A stretch of DNA of 64,000 bases, taken from positions 1,488,001 to 1,552,000 of the forward strand of contig NZ_CVUA01000001.1 in the NCBI RefSeq assembly GCF_001282785.1, given 5' to 3'. This document shows, piece after piece, positions 17,727 to 25,277 of the stretch (position 1 is the first letter of the stretch; every line of letters starts with the position of its first letter). The stretch comes from Halolamina sediminis (GTDB taxonomy: Archaea; Halobacteriota; Halobacteria; Halobacteriales; Haloferacaceae). A program made the translations under genes and the position numbers. The notes under the pieces are model-generated. The model did not search any database and was not told the origin of the DNA. It worked only from the letters and a program-made list of their open reading frames with translations.

Positions 17727-18478
17727 CGACCCACGTTCACGAGCAGTTCCAGCTTCTTCACTCGCGTCGCGAGCGTGAGGAGCGTCGCCGTCAGCGTGAG
17801 CACGACCGCGCCGGCGGCAGCGAGCGGGTGGATCTCCGGCGGGTGGGTGAAGAAGCCGTCCACGCCGATAGTCTGCCCGGGGATCAGCGTGTGGTGGGGC
17901 GTGCCGAGCACCGGGACGAAGTAGTCCACGAGGTCGTTCAGCCCGTACCACAGCACCGCGACCGCGACGGCACGGACCGGGAAGTCGCTGATTCGGTGGA
18001 GCACGAACGCCTGTACCACCATCGCGAGGTGGCTGAACAGGAGGAACAAGTACATCGGCAGCGGGTTGACCGCGCGGAAGCTGTCGGCGAAGACGAGCAG
18101 CACGTACGGCGTCCAGAGGCCGAGCTTCCAGCAGCCGAAGAACGCCAACGCGGAGAGGTACTCGTTTGCCCGTCCCAGCGCCCACGCACCGAACGCCAGC
18201 GCGATGAACAGCGTCGCCACGGGGCTATCCGGCACGAGCAGCCAGAACGCGGTCGGCTCCGCCGCGAGCTGGCCGGTGATCAGCGGGTCCGACAGGGGCA
18301 GCGGGTGGACGCCGTAGTACCAGAAGCCGAAGACGGTGCCGAGGAGGTTGGTGAGGACGACGAGCCACACCGCGCGGAGGCCGAGATCCTCGATCGCTCG
18401 GGGCAGTGGCGCGAGCCAGCGCGGCAGCGCGTCGCGGTCGGGCAGGCGCGAGCGGGGGAGCAGGCCCGGCAGGGTCAT
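17723..18478 (-). CDS. DUF1405 membrane protein
   Basis: A 251-residue integral membrane protein with about six or seven hydrophobic helices. It matches DUF1405 ([20 protein letters not shown], then [16 protein letters not shown] and the [12 protein letters not shown] segment), known also from Bacillus YpjA. Function is unknown. The start MTLPGLLP was chosen because the longer open frame upstream overlaps pdxS on the other strand. It ends in a 4-nt stop overlap with leuB. Confidence 0.85.
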   Translation of the reverse strand: MTLPGLLPRSRLPDRDALPRWLAPLPRAIEDLGLRAVWLVVLTNLLGTVFGFWYYGVHPLPLSDPLITGQLAAEPTAFWLLVPDSPVATLFIALAFGAWALGRANEYLSALAFFGCWKLGLWTPYVLLVFADSFRAVNPLPMYLFLLFSHLAMVVQAFVLHRISDFPVRAVAVAVLWYGLNDLVDYFVPVLGTPHHTLIPGQTIGVDGFFTHPPEIHPLAAAGAVVLTLTATLLTLATRVKKLELLVNVGR

Positions 18479-18505
18479 ACTGGGGCGAGGGGCCGGCGGT
18501 GGCAA

Positions 18506-18564
18506 AGGGCTGCCGGTGCCGGTGCGTACAGACCGGCAGCGACAGAGGGCTGCCGGTGCCGGTG
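18506..18564. repeat. Short direct repeat upstream of pdxS
   Basis: A 19-bp unit, AGGGCTGCCGGTGCCGGTG, occurs at 18506-18524 and again at 18546-18564, a 40-bp period. The spacer contains ACCGGCAGC, partly the reverse complement of the unit. It lies between the divergent starts of the DUF1405 gene and pdxS. Confidence 0.7.
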
Positions 18565-18611
18565 TGCCCTCCCCGCCGTAGCTCCCGGCCGAACGGGCCG
18601 AAGCCACCCCC

Positions 18612-18618
18612 CTTAAGT
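18612..18618 (+). promoter_or_regulatory. TATA box of pdxS
   Basis: CTTAAG lies in a C-rich stretch with its centre about 26 nt before the ATG at 18641, the usual spacing of a haloarchaeal leaderless promoter. Confidence 0.6.
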
Positions 18619-18640
18619 CCCGCCCGCCGCAACTGTGGGT

Positions 18641-19549
18641 ATGGACGAAGTTGACGACATCGAGGAGCTCAAACGGGGCACCGACCTCGTGAAGCGCGGC
18701 TTCGCGAAGATGCAGAAAGGCGGCGTCATCATGGACGTCGTGAACCGCGAGCAGGCCCGGATCGCCGAGGACGCCGGCGCCGTCGCGGTGATGCACCTCG
18801 AGGCCGTGCCGGCGGACATCCGCAAGCGCGGCGGCGTCGCGCGGATGGCCGACCCCGGCGAGATCGCGGAGATCACCGACGAGGTGTCGATCCCGGTGAT
18901 GGGGAAAGTCCGGATCGGCCACCGGAAGGAGGCCGAGATCATGGAGGCCGCGGGCGCCGACATGGTCGACGAGAGCGAGGTGCTCACCCCGGCGGAGGAA
19001 GAGTACCACATCGACAAGCGGGGCTTCACCGCACCCTTTGTCTGTGGCGCTCGCAACCTCGGTGAGGCGCTCCGGCGCATCGACGAGGGCGCGGCGATGA
19101 TCCGCACCAAGGGCGAGGCCGGCACCGGCGACGTGAATCAGGCGGTCCACCACCAGCGCAACATCAAGAGCGCGATCCGCAAGCTCTCCGGGATGAACTA
19201 CGAGGAGCGCGAGATGTGGGCCCGCGAGCACGAGGCGCCGCGGGATCTCGTACACGAGACCGCCGACCTCGGTCGGCTCCCGGTCGTGAACTTCGCGGCC
19301 GGCGGGATCGCGACGCCCGCCGACGCCGCGCTGATGATGTACCACGGCTGCGACGGCATCTTCGTCGGCTCGGGGATCTTCGGCGCGGAGAACCCCGAGC
19401 AGATGGGCAGCGCGATCGTCGAGGCCGTGAACAACTGGGACGACCCCGAGGCGCTGCTGGAGATCGCCTCCGACGCGGGCGGCGGGATGAAGGGCGAGTC
19501 GAACGTGGATCTGCCCGAGGAGGAGAAGCTGCAGGGCCGCGGGAATTAG
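18641..19549 (+). CDS. pdxS: Pyridoxal 5'-phosphate synthase, lyase subunit
   Basis: A 302-residue PdxS that builds PLP from ribose 5-phosphate, glyceraldehyde 3-phosphate and ammonia supplied by PdxT. Family motifs are [31 protein letters not shown] (first catalytic Lys), [13 protein letters not shown] and [12 protein letters not shown]. The ATG at 18641 fits a TATA box 26 nt upstream; a GTG two codons earlier is less likely. The glutaminase partner pdxT is not in this window. A T5 run follows the gene. Confidence 0.97.
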   Translation: MDEVDDIEELKRGTDLVKRGFAKMQKGGVIMDVVNREQARIAEDAGAVAVMHLEAVPADIRKRGGVARMADPGEIAEITDEVSIPVMGKVRIGHRKEAEIMEAAGADMVDESEVLTPAEEEYHIDKRGFTAPFVCGARNLGEALRRIDEGAAMIRTKGEAGTGDVNQAVHHQRNIKSAIRKLSGMNYEEREMWAREHEAPRDLVHETADLGRLPVVNFAAGGIATPADAALMMYHGCDGIFVGSGIFGAENPEQMGSAIVEAVNNWDDPEALLEIASDAGGGMKGESNVDLPEEEKLQGRGN

Positions 19550-19561
19550 CTGGGTCGGTTC

Positions 19562-19566
19562 TTTTT
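19562..19566 (+). terminator. T5 terminator after pdxS
   Basis: A T5 run lies 13 nt after the pdxS stop, suitable for archaeal intrinsic termination. Confidence 0.5.
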
Positions 19567-20280
19567 GTCGTACTTGATGTGGGCGTTCGGTTTGGCTGAA
19601 AGTGCGCGGCAATACTCGATAGTCTTGGCTACTGAAATAGCGACCGCAACAGCATCTCGGTGCTAGACCACTTGCGACCGCAGGGTGCCGGACACAGGGT
19701 CCGGCACAGCACCGAATCCCCACCCCTCCCCCGCGCGGCGGCGACCGGTGCCGTCATCAGAAATCTCCGATTTCTGATTGGCAGACGAGAGCTTCGCTCT
19801 CGTCGACGGCCGCGCGGCGTCCACCGCTACCGCACCGCTGTGGCTGTCGGCGCGCGACGTGAGCAGGGCGAGACCGGCGGTCTCGCTGGCCGTGCGGGCG
19901 ACGCGTGGGTCGCCCGCACGACGCCTCCGTGGGCGAACGAGCGCGCGGGGTCCTCGCGAGTGAACCGAGCGAGGGCACGAGAGAGCTTCGCTCTCTCGGA
20001 GGACGACCGACTGAGCGAAGCGAAGGAGGGAGTCGGCTGGGGAGGATTGAGGGCTGTGCGGGGCGGTGCTGTCGCAAGAGGTCTAGCTCACTCCGCGGTC
20101 CTGTTCGTCCTGAAGCCAGCAAACTCCGGGTCTCCGGTACAGAATCGAAAGAACGTCAAAACACTCTACAAACTCTAGAGATCCCACAATTTCTAGAATG
20201 CAAGTGAACTCTACCCTGTTTCGACCGCTCACAACGTACTCCCGAAAACACCACTACCGACCCGCAAACATCCTTCGACC
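19567..20280. other. Long intergenic region with clustered perfect hairpins and an AT-richer tail
   Basis: No convincing gene is present over about 715 nt; open frames here are Arg-rich artefacts of GC-rich DNA. The first 430 nt hold at least six perfect hairpins. The last 180 nt (about 20100-20280) are clearly less GC-rich than the surroundings and include CTCTAGAG and TTCTAGAA palindromes. This could be a decayed insertion, a structured RNA or a recombination scar. Confidence 0.6.
19685..19998. repeat. Array of six perfect hairpins
   Basis: In order: 19685-19707 (9-bp arms, GTGCCGGAC), 19756-19778 (9-bp, ATCAGAAAT), 19784-19804 (9-bp, GACGAGAGC, TTC loop), 19868-19886 (8-bp, GCGAGACC), 19891-19920 (12-bp arms, 6-nt loop) and 19978-19998 (9-bp, CGAGAGAGC, TTC loop). 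All stems are fully paired. The TTC-loop units and the GCCGGAC stem match the palindromes inserted in leuC. Confidence 0.8.
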
Positions 20281-20282
20281 GC

Positions 20283-20287
20283 AAAAA
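20283..20287 (-). terminator. T5 terminator of the DUF5793 gene
   Basis: On the minus strand a T5 run starts two bases after the stop codon at 20289. Confidence 0.45.
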
Positions 20288-20288
20288 C

Positions 20289-20759
20289 TCAGAGTTCGAC
20301 GCCCGGCGGGATGAGGCTCCGCTCGCGGAGGAACTCCCCGTCGGCGTCGTACACGAGGAACGTCTCCTTCTCGTACTCCACCATCTCTTCGCCCTCGATG
20401 GAGACGATCACGCGGTAGCCGCCCTCCTCCTCGGCCTCGACGTACGCCCGGGCGGCCTCGATGAACCGCAGCACGTCGTCGGACTCTTCGTTGAGTTCGA
20501 GCACGTACTCCCCGGTCACGCGGTTCGTGACGGCGACGACGCCGGGAACCACGTCGTCACTCCCGAGCTCGTCCTGCAGGCGGAACGCCACGTCGACGTC
20601 CTCGCCGTCGAGCAGGTCGCCGTCGGCGTCGCTGAGGCGCTCCCGGAGGGTCTCCCCGGGCCCACTGAAGTCGATCTCGACCAGCGGCTGGGCGGGCTCA
20701 CCACCGTCTTCCGCCCAGTCGACGTTCGTCACGTCCAGTTCGAAATAGTCGCGCCTCAT
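20289..20759 (-). CDS. DUF5793 family protein
   Basis: A 156-residue acidic haloarchaeal protein, probably cytoplasmic. It has MRRDYFELDVTNVDW at the start, VTNRVTGEYVLELN in the middle and TFLVYDADGEFLRERSLIP at the end, a pattern I recall for DUF5793. No catalytic residues are evident and the function is unknown. It stands alone between the hairpin-rich gap and the beta-propeller lipoprotein, divergent from the latter. Confidence 0.8.
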   Translation of the reverse strand: MRRDYFELDVTNVDWAEDGGEPAQPLVEIDFSGPGETLRERLSDADGDLLDGEDVDVAFRLQDELGSDDVVPGVVAVTNRVTGEYVLELNEESDDVLRFIEAARAYVEAEEEGGYRVIVSIEGEEMVEYEKETFLVYDADGEFLRERSLIPPGVEL

Positions 20760-20879
20760 TCGATACCGGACAGTTAGCGACGGGCACCTAAAACCGTAAC
20801 GCCCGTGTGCGGCCGGGAGTCACTCCGGTTCAGGCTGACGGCCAATGGAGAAAAGTACGCCCGGGCTCCAGTGTGGAAC

Positions 20880-22193
20880 ATGGTCTCCCGCTCCCGTCGC
20901 AGTTTTCTCCGGGCGAGCGCCGCCACAGCCGCGGTCGCCAGCGCGGGCTGTCTCGGCCGATCGAGTCCGGCTGAGGACGCTGCACAGCGCCGGATCGACC
21001 AGCGAACGACGCCGCCCGCCGGAACGTGGCCGACCGGGGACTACGGCGCACGGAACACGCGCGACAACCCCGAGGCGTCGCCGCCCCGCTCGACGCCGAC
21101 GGGCGAGTGGTCGGTCCCGCTCCCGGGCGTCGTCTCCTCGGTCGTCGTCGGCCCCGAGTTCGTCTACGCGAGCTCCGGCGAAGCGACCGTCGCGGTCGCG
21201 CCCGACGGCACCGAGCAGTGGCGCGTCGAGTTCGGCGGCGGCCTCGCGTTCGTCGCGGGACGGCTGTACGTGAGCGCGGACACGCTGGTCGCGCTCGACG
21301 CCGACTCCGGAGAGGACGTCTGGCGAGGCCCCGAAGGCATGGAGCCCCAGTTAGTTCACGAGTCGAGCGGGACGGTGTACGTCACTGAACGGGAGCAGCT
21401 CCGGGGCCTCCACGCCGACTCCGGCGCGGAGCGCTGGCGAATCAGCACCGCTCGCTACCCCCGGCTCGTCGCCGGCGAGGGACACGTCGTCGTGCTCACT
21501 GGCGACCGCGTTCGCTTCTTCGAACCCGGAGAGGTCGAGACCGGGCCGTTCCGAGAACCCGCGCCCCGGGTCGTCGAGACGCTCGAGCCGGGCTGGTACC
21601 CGGAGATCGTCTCGGTGACGCTGACCGACGGGGCGTTCTACCTCGGCCAGTTCGGCGACAGCGTCGCCGACCTGGACGCGACTGCCCGGCAGTTCCACCG
21701 CATGACCGACGACGAACGCTGGGTGACACCGTACGACTGGAGCGGCGTGAGCGCGCTCGCAGTCGACGACGAGCGTGTCTACGGGGTTTCTTATCACGCC
21801 ACGCTCGATCCCTTGGAGTCCTCAGTGGTCGCGCTCGATCGGGAGACGGGGACCGAGCAGTGGCACGACGACGGCGAACTACTCGGGACGCCAACCGTCG
21901 GCGGCGACGTGGTCGTCGCCGGCGGCGCCCACCCGGGCTCGCCGAGCGTCTGCGTCTCCAAGGGTGACGAGGAGGAGTCGGCCGGAACCCCGGCGGAGGG
22001 GACCGCGACGGAGGAGACGTGTTCGGAGGGCGAGCCGACGGCCGAGTCGGGCGTGCTCCGCGCGTTCGACGCCGCGAGCGGCGAGCGACTGTGGACAGTC
22101 GAGCCCGGCGCGTCCCACGGGAGCTACCCGCTCGCGCTAGTCGGCGATCGCGTCTACTACGGCGACGCCGCCGGCGTCCACGCCCTCGGCTGA
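20880..22193 (+). CDS. PQQ-like beta-propeller lipoprotein
   Basis: A 437-residue exported protein. RRSFLR with a hydrophobic stretch and SAGC lipobox indicates Tat transport and lipid anchoring. The body consists of repeating blades with W-R/V-x and ALDADSGEDVW, GLHADSGAERW, ALDRETGTEQW and AFDAASGERLW units, the PQQ-like repeat. No PQQ-binding cysteine pair is seen, so it is more likely a binding or scaffold protein than a dehydrogenase. A Glu/Thr-rich segment around residues 360-380 interrupts the propeller. Confidence 0.87.
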   Translation: MVSRSRRSFLRASAATAAVASAGCLGRSSPAEDAAQRRIDQRTTPPAGTWPTGDYGARNTRDNPEASPPRSTPTGEWSVPLPGVVSSVVVGPEFVYASSGEATVAVAPDGTEQWRVEFGGGLAFVAGRLYVSADTLVALDADSGEDVWRGPEGMEPQLVHESSGTVYVTEREQLRGLHADSGAERWRISTARYPRLVAGEGHVVVLTGDRVRFFEPGEVETGPFREPAPRVVETLEPGWYPEIVSVTLTDGAFYLGQFGDSVADLDATARQFHRMTDDERWVTPYDWSGVSALAVDDERVYGVSYHATLDPLESSVVALDRETGTEQWHDDGELLGTPTVGGDVVVAGGAHPGSPSVCVSKGDEEESAGTPAEGTATEETCSEGEPTAESGVLRAFDAASGERLWTVEPGASHGSYPLALVGDRVYYGDAAGVHALG

Positions 22194-22260
22194 CTGCGCG
22201 TGTGCTCCGAGGCACTGGCTGCCGCCGGTTCCGCACGTCGCCGGGGAGGGTGTCGAGGCT

Positions 22261-22300
22261 CACGGTTTCTGGTTCTGAAACCGTGCGGTCCGGATTATGG
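22261..22300 (+). promoter_or_regulatory. Operator-like inverted repeat and TATA box of the ABC exporter operon
   Basis: CACGGTTTC-N7-GAAACCGTG (22261-22285) is a perfect 9-bp inverted repeat ending about eight bases before a TATA-like GATTATGG (22293-22300). The ATG of the ATPase gene lies 28 nt further on. The placement suits a transcription factor acting at the TFB/TBP site. Confidence 0.55.
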
Positions 22301-22327
22301 GGCCGGGCCGACTAGTCGACGGTAACG

Positions 22328-23266
22328 ATGGCAGTGATCGAAACGCGCGACCTCACGAAGCGCTACGGCGACATGGTGGCCCTCGACGGCCTCGACCTCA
22401 CGGTCCGGGAGGGGGAGGTGTTCGGCTTTCTCGGGCCAAACGGCGCCGGGAAGTCGACGGCGATCAACATCCTGCTGGGCCTGCTGAGGCCGACATCGGG
22501 GAACGGCCGTGTCCTCGGCCACGACGTTCGGTCCGAGTCACGCGAGGTGCGCCGTCGGATCGGCATCCTTCCGGAAGGGTACAGCACGTACGACCGACTG
22601 ACCGCGAGGGAGCACCTTGACTACGCGATCGCGGCGAAAGGCACCGACGACGACCCGGACGCGCTGCTCGACCGGACTGGTCTGGCCGCCGAGGCACGCG
22701 ACCGCCCGGCCGGCGAGTACTCGAAAGGGATGTGTCAACGGCTCGCGTTGGCGATCGCGCTGGTCGGCGACCCCGATCTCTTGATCCTCGACGAACCCTC
22801 CTCGGGGCTGGACCCGTCGGGGATGGCGGACGTACGCGAACTGGTTCGCGAGGAGGCCGCCGACGGCACGACGGTGTTCTTCTCCAGTCACCTCCTCCCG
22901 GCGGTCGAGGCGGTCTGTGACCGGGTCGGGATCCTGCGGGGCGGTCGGCTCGCGACGGTCGACACCGTCGACGGGCTTCGGCAGACGCTCCGGACCGAGT
23001 CGACGCTGACGCTCCAGGTCGACGCCGAGCCAAAGATCGATCTCGCCGACATTCCCGGCGTCTCGACCGTCACGACGACCGACGGTGAACTCCAAGTTAC
23101 CTGTACGGATCCCGCGGCCAAGGCGATGGTGATCAGTCGTGTCGCCACGACGACGACGGTCCGGGACGTGACGATCGAAGACGCGTCGCTCGACGACCTG
23201 TTCGAGACGGTCACGGCGAGCGACGGTTCGGTCCCCGAGGGCCGCCCGCTGGAGGTGGACGCGTGA
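22328..23266 (+). CDS. ABC transporter ATP-binding protein
   Basis: A 312-residue ATPase of the ABC-2/NatA export type. Walker A is GPNGAGKST, the signature is YSKGMCQRL (variant of LSGGQ), Walker B is LLILDEPSSGLDP, and the switch His follows in FFSSHL. The last 90 residues form the accessory domain common in this group. It overlaps the permease gene by GTGA. Substrate is unknown; the following HTH gene hints at an inducible export or stress function. Confidence 0.93.
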   Translation: MAVIETRDLTKRYGDMVALDGLDLTVREGEVFGFLGPNGAGKSTAINILLGLLRPTSGNGRVLGHDVRSESREVRRRIGILPEGYSTYDRLTAREHLDYAIAAKGTDDDPDALLDRTGLAAEARDRPAGEYSKGMCQRLALAIALVGDPDLLILDEPSSGLDPSGMADVRELVREEAADGTTVFFSSHLLPAVEAVCDRVGILRGGRLATVDTVDGLRQTLRTESTLTLQVDAEPKIDLADIPGVSTVTTTDGELQVTCTDPAAKAMVISRVATTTTVRDVTIEDASLDDLFETVTASDGSVPEGRPLEVDA

Positions 23267-24075
23267 CAGCGAGCGTCCTTCGGATCGCCCGCCACGACTT
23301 CCTGAACGTGCGTCGGTCACGGCTGCTCTGGGGGGTCGTCGCCGCCTACGCGATGTTCACTGTACTGCTCGTGATCTCGGGAGCCACGAGCGACATCACG
23401 GGTGCGACCCAACTGCTCGTCGGGGTCACGGGCGTCACCGCCGTCGTGCTCCCCGTGGTCGGCATCGTCGCGGGCTACCTCGCGATCGCGGGCGAGCGCG
23501 AGGACGGGACGATTACCTACCGACTCGGCCTCCCCGACAGCCGGCTCGCCCTCGTCGTCGGGAAGCTTCTCTCCCGGGGAGCGACCGTCGTGCTGGGTCT
23601 CGGCGCCGGCTTCGCGGTCGCGCTCGGGCTGGCGTTCGCCATGTTCGGCTCGGTCGACCCTGGCGTTTTCGGACGGTTCGTCGCGATCTCGACGGTGTTT
23701 GCACTGACCAACGCCGCGGTCGCGGTGGGGCTGTCGGCGCTTTCGTCGTCCCGGGCCCGCGCGATGACCCTCGCGGGTGGGTTCTACGTCGTCGGGGACG
23801 TGCTGTGGCTGATCGGCAGCGGCTACGTTGTCGACGCCGTCGAGACCGTCGGGGGTGTCGTCGGGGTCACGGTTTCCGCACGCGAGGCCGCACTCGTCAC
23901 CGCGCTCAGCCCGGTCGGCGCGTATCTGGAGGCGATGGAGCTGGCGTTCGCGCCCGCCGAAGCCGCTCGCGCCGCCGACGCAGTCCCGTGGTTCGGCTTC
24001 GGGATGTTGCTCGTGTGGGGCGTCGCCGTCCCAGCAGTCGGCTACTGGCGGTTCCGGACGGCCGAGTTGGCCTGA
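23263..24075 (+). CDS. ABC-2 type transporter permease
   Basis: A 270-residue membrane protein with six predicted helices, starting at GTG within the stop of the ATPase gene. The cytoplasmic REDGTITYRLGLPDSR stretch after the second helix is typical of ABC-2/NosY-like permeases. With the preceding ATPase it forms one exporter. The last base of its stop codon is also the first base of an ATG for an upstream-extended form of the next gene. Confidence 0.9.
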   Translation: MTASVLRIARHDFLNVRRSRLLWGVVAAYAMFTVLLVISGATSDITGATQLLVGVTGVTAVVLPVVGIVAGYLAIAGEREDGTITYRLGLPDSRLALVVGKLLSRGATVVLGLGAGFAVALGLAFAMFGSVDPGVFGRFVAISTVFALTNAAVAVGLSALSSSRARAMTLAGGFYVVGDVLWLIGSGYVVDAVETVGGVVGVTVSAREAALVTALSPVGAYLEAMELAFAPAEAARAADAVPWFGFGMLLVWGVAVPAVGYWRFRTAELA

Positions 24076-24107
24076 TGCCCCGATCGTCGCCGCCGTGTGT
24101 GTCGGGT

Positions 24108-24115
24108 GATTTAAC
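24108..24115 (+). promoter_or_regulatory. Internal TATA box for the HTH gene
   Basis: GATTTAAC lies about 29 nt before the ATG at 24141, so the regulator could also be transcribed from its own leaderless promoter. Confidence 0.5.
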
Positions 24116-24140
24116 AGACGACGGCGACAGTTCCCGGAGG

Positions 24141-24482
24141 ATGGACGAGGAGGATCTGGGGGCGATCGCCTCGTTGATCGAGGACGAGTACGCCAGAGCC
24201 ATCCTCCGCCACACGAGCGAACAGCCGCTCTCGGCCAACGAACTGATGGACCGTTGTGACGCCTCGAAAGCCACCACGTACCGACGTATCGATCGACTGC
24301 GGGAACACGACCTGCTGGAGAGCTACCAGGAGTACGACCCTGAGGGCCACCACTACGAGGTGTACGCGGCGACGCTCGAAGAGCTCAGCGTTCGCCTCGA
24401 CGACGGCGAGTTCGTCGTCGAACTCGACCGGACCCGTGATCCCGCCGACCGCATGACCGATCTGCTCAACCAACTCAGATGA
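24141..24482 (+). CDS. Winged-helix transcriptional regulator of the ABC operon
   Basis: A 113-residue protein with a single winged helix: IEDEYARAILRHTSEQPLSA, then a recognition helix in CDASKATTYRRIDRLRE. It has no separate ligand domain. The start was set at MDEEDLG because a TATA box lies 29 nt before it; an in-frame ATG at 24075 would add 22 residues of low-complexity sequence. Its stop overlaps the next gene by ATGA. Probably controls this operon. Confidence 0.88.
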   Translation: MDEEDLGAIASLIEDEYARAILRHTSEQPLSANELMDRCDASKATTYRRIDRLREHDLLESYQEYDPEGHHYEVYAATLEELSVRLDDGEFVVELDRTRDPADRMTDLLNQLR

Positions 24483-24781
24483 TCCCCCTTCAGCTCCCCG
24501 AACTCGGCGCCGCTGTCGGCGTTCTGTTCTTCGTCGGCTCGATCGTCTCGATCGTCGTCGGCGGAATCGTCGGCTACCGGGCGCTCCGTGGGTACCGACG
24601 GACCCAACAGCGATCGCTCCTCCTGTTCGGTGTCGGGCTCCTACTGTTGGTGTCGGTCTCCAAACTCGTCAACATCGGGCTCTCGTCGATGCTGTCGTCG
24701 ACGGCGCTGATCGGGCCGGCAACCGAACTGTGCCGCCTCGCCGGCGCGGTCGTCCTCACCTACGCAATCTATGACCGCTGA
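24479..24781 (+). CDS. Small membrane protein, DUF7521-like (copy 1)
   Basis: A 100-residue protein with three hydrophobic helices. The first loop carries GYRALRGYRRTQQRSLLLFG, nearly repeated in the next gene. Haloarchaea often have such a protein beside a winged-helix gene, so it may sense or transmit a membrane signal; that role is inference. It overlaps the HTH gene by 4 nt and the next gene by 11 nt. Confidence 0.8.
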   Translation: MIPLQLPELGAAVGVLFFVGSIVSIVVGGIVGYRALRGYRRTQQRSLLLFGVGLLLLVSVSKLVNIGLSSMLSSTALIGPATELCRLAGAVVLTYAIYDR

Positions 24782-25202
24782 ACACATACCCACCGCTGAG
24801 TACACCCCCGACGACCGTACCGGTCCCCGAACCCACCGGCGGCGCCGATCCGTTGGCGCGGCGTTCGGGCTGGTGTTCGGCCCGCTTCAGGGCGTTTCCG
24901 TCGAACAGGGTGCTACCTCGCCGGTCGAGACTGCACTCCTGCTCGGGCTCGCCGCTGTCGGGGGGTTTCTCACTTATCAGGCGATCCGTGGCTACCGTCG
25001 CAACGACGACCGCTCGATGCTGCTGTTCGGCGCCGGCCTGTTCCTGTTGACGGTGGGCCACGCCGGACTCAAACTGTTCTTGGCGCTCGGTGTCCCCCTC
25101 GTCGCGGGCGACAGCCCGGCGTTCGTCTTCGCGGTGGCGTCGACGAGCCAGGCCGTTGACATCGTGGGGCTGGTCGCGATCTTCTCCGCGATACTCCGGT
25201 GA
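24771..25202 (+). CDS. Small membrane protein, DUF7521-like (copy 2)
   Basis: A 143-residue protein with a charged N-terminus of about 30 residues and three hydrophobic helices. YQAIRGYRRNDDRSMLLFG aligns with copy 1 just upstream, so the pair arose by tandem duplication. The start ATG lies inside the end of copy 1. No enzymatic motif is visible. Confidence 0.75.
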   Translation: MTAEHIPTAEYTPDDRTGPRTHRRRRSVGAAFGLVFGPLQGVSVEQGATSPVETALLLGLAAVGGFLTYQAIRGYRRNDDRSMLLFGAGLFLLTVGHAGLKLFLALGVPLVAGDSPAFVFAVASTSQAVDIVGLVAIFSAILR

Positions 25203-25236
25203 GTCGGCCGGTCCGAGTCTCATCGCCGAGGGCGCA

Positions 25237-25246
25237 CATATTTAAG
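25237..25246 (+). promoter_or_regulatory. TATA box of the pilus ATPase operon
   Basis: ACATATTTAA is the strongest TATA-like element in this part, about 36 nt before the ATG at 25278. The transcript start would fall near 25268. Confidence 0.6.
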
Positions 25247-25277
25247 TCCGCCCGGCCGGTAGCTCAGATAGCTACGG

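Noticed and set aside
19685-19998. CRISPR array
   Set aside because: The hairpins differ in sequence and spacing; there is no repeated direct unit with uniform spacers and no cas gene.
19660-20207. Open frames of 100-172 codons after pdxS
   Set aside because: They are Arg/Gly/Ser-rich and run through the hairpins, with no homology features or promoter.
25251-25276. tRNA-like stretch (GGTAGCTCAG) before the pilus ATPase
   Set aside because: No anticodon arm, T arm or acceptor stem follows; the similarity comes from a short inverted repeat.
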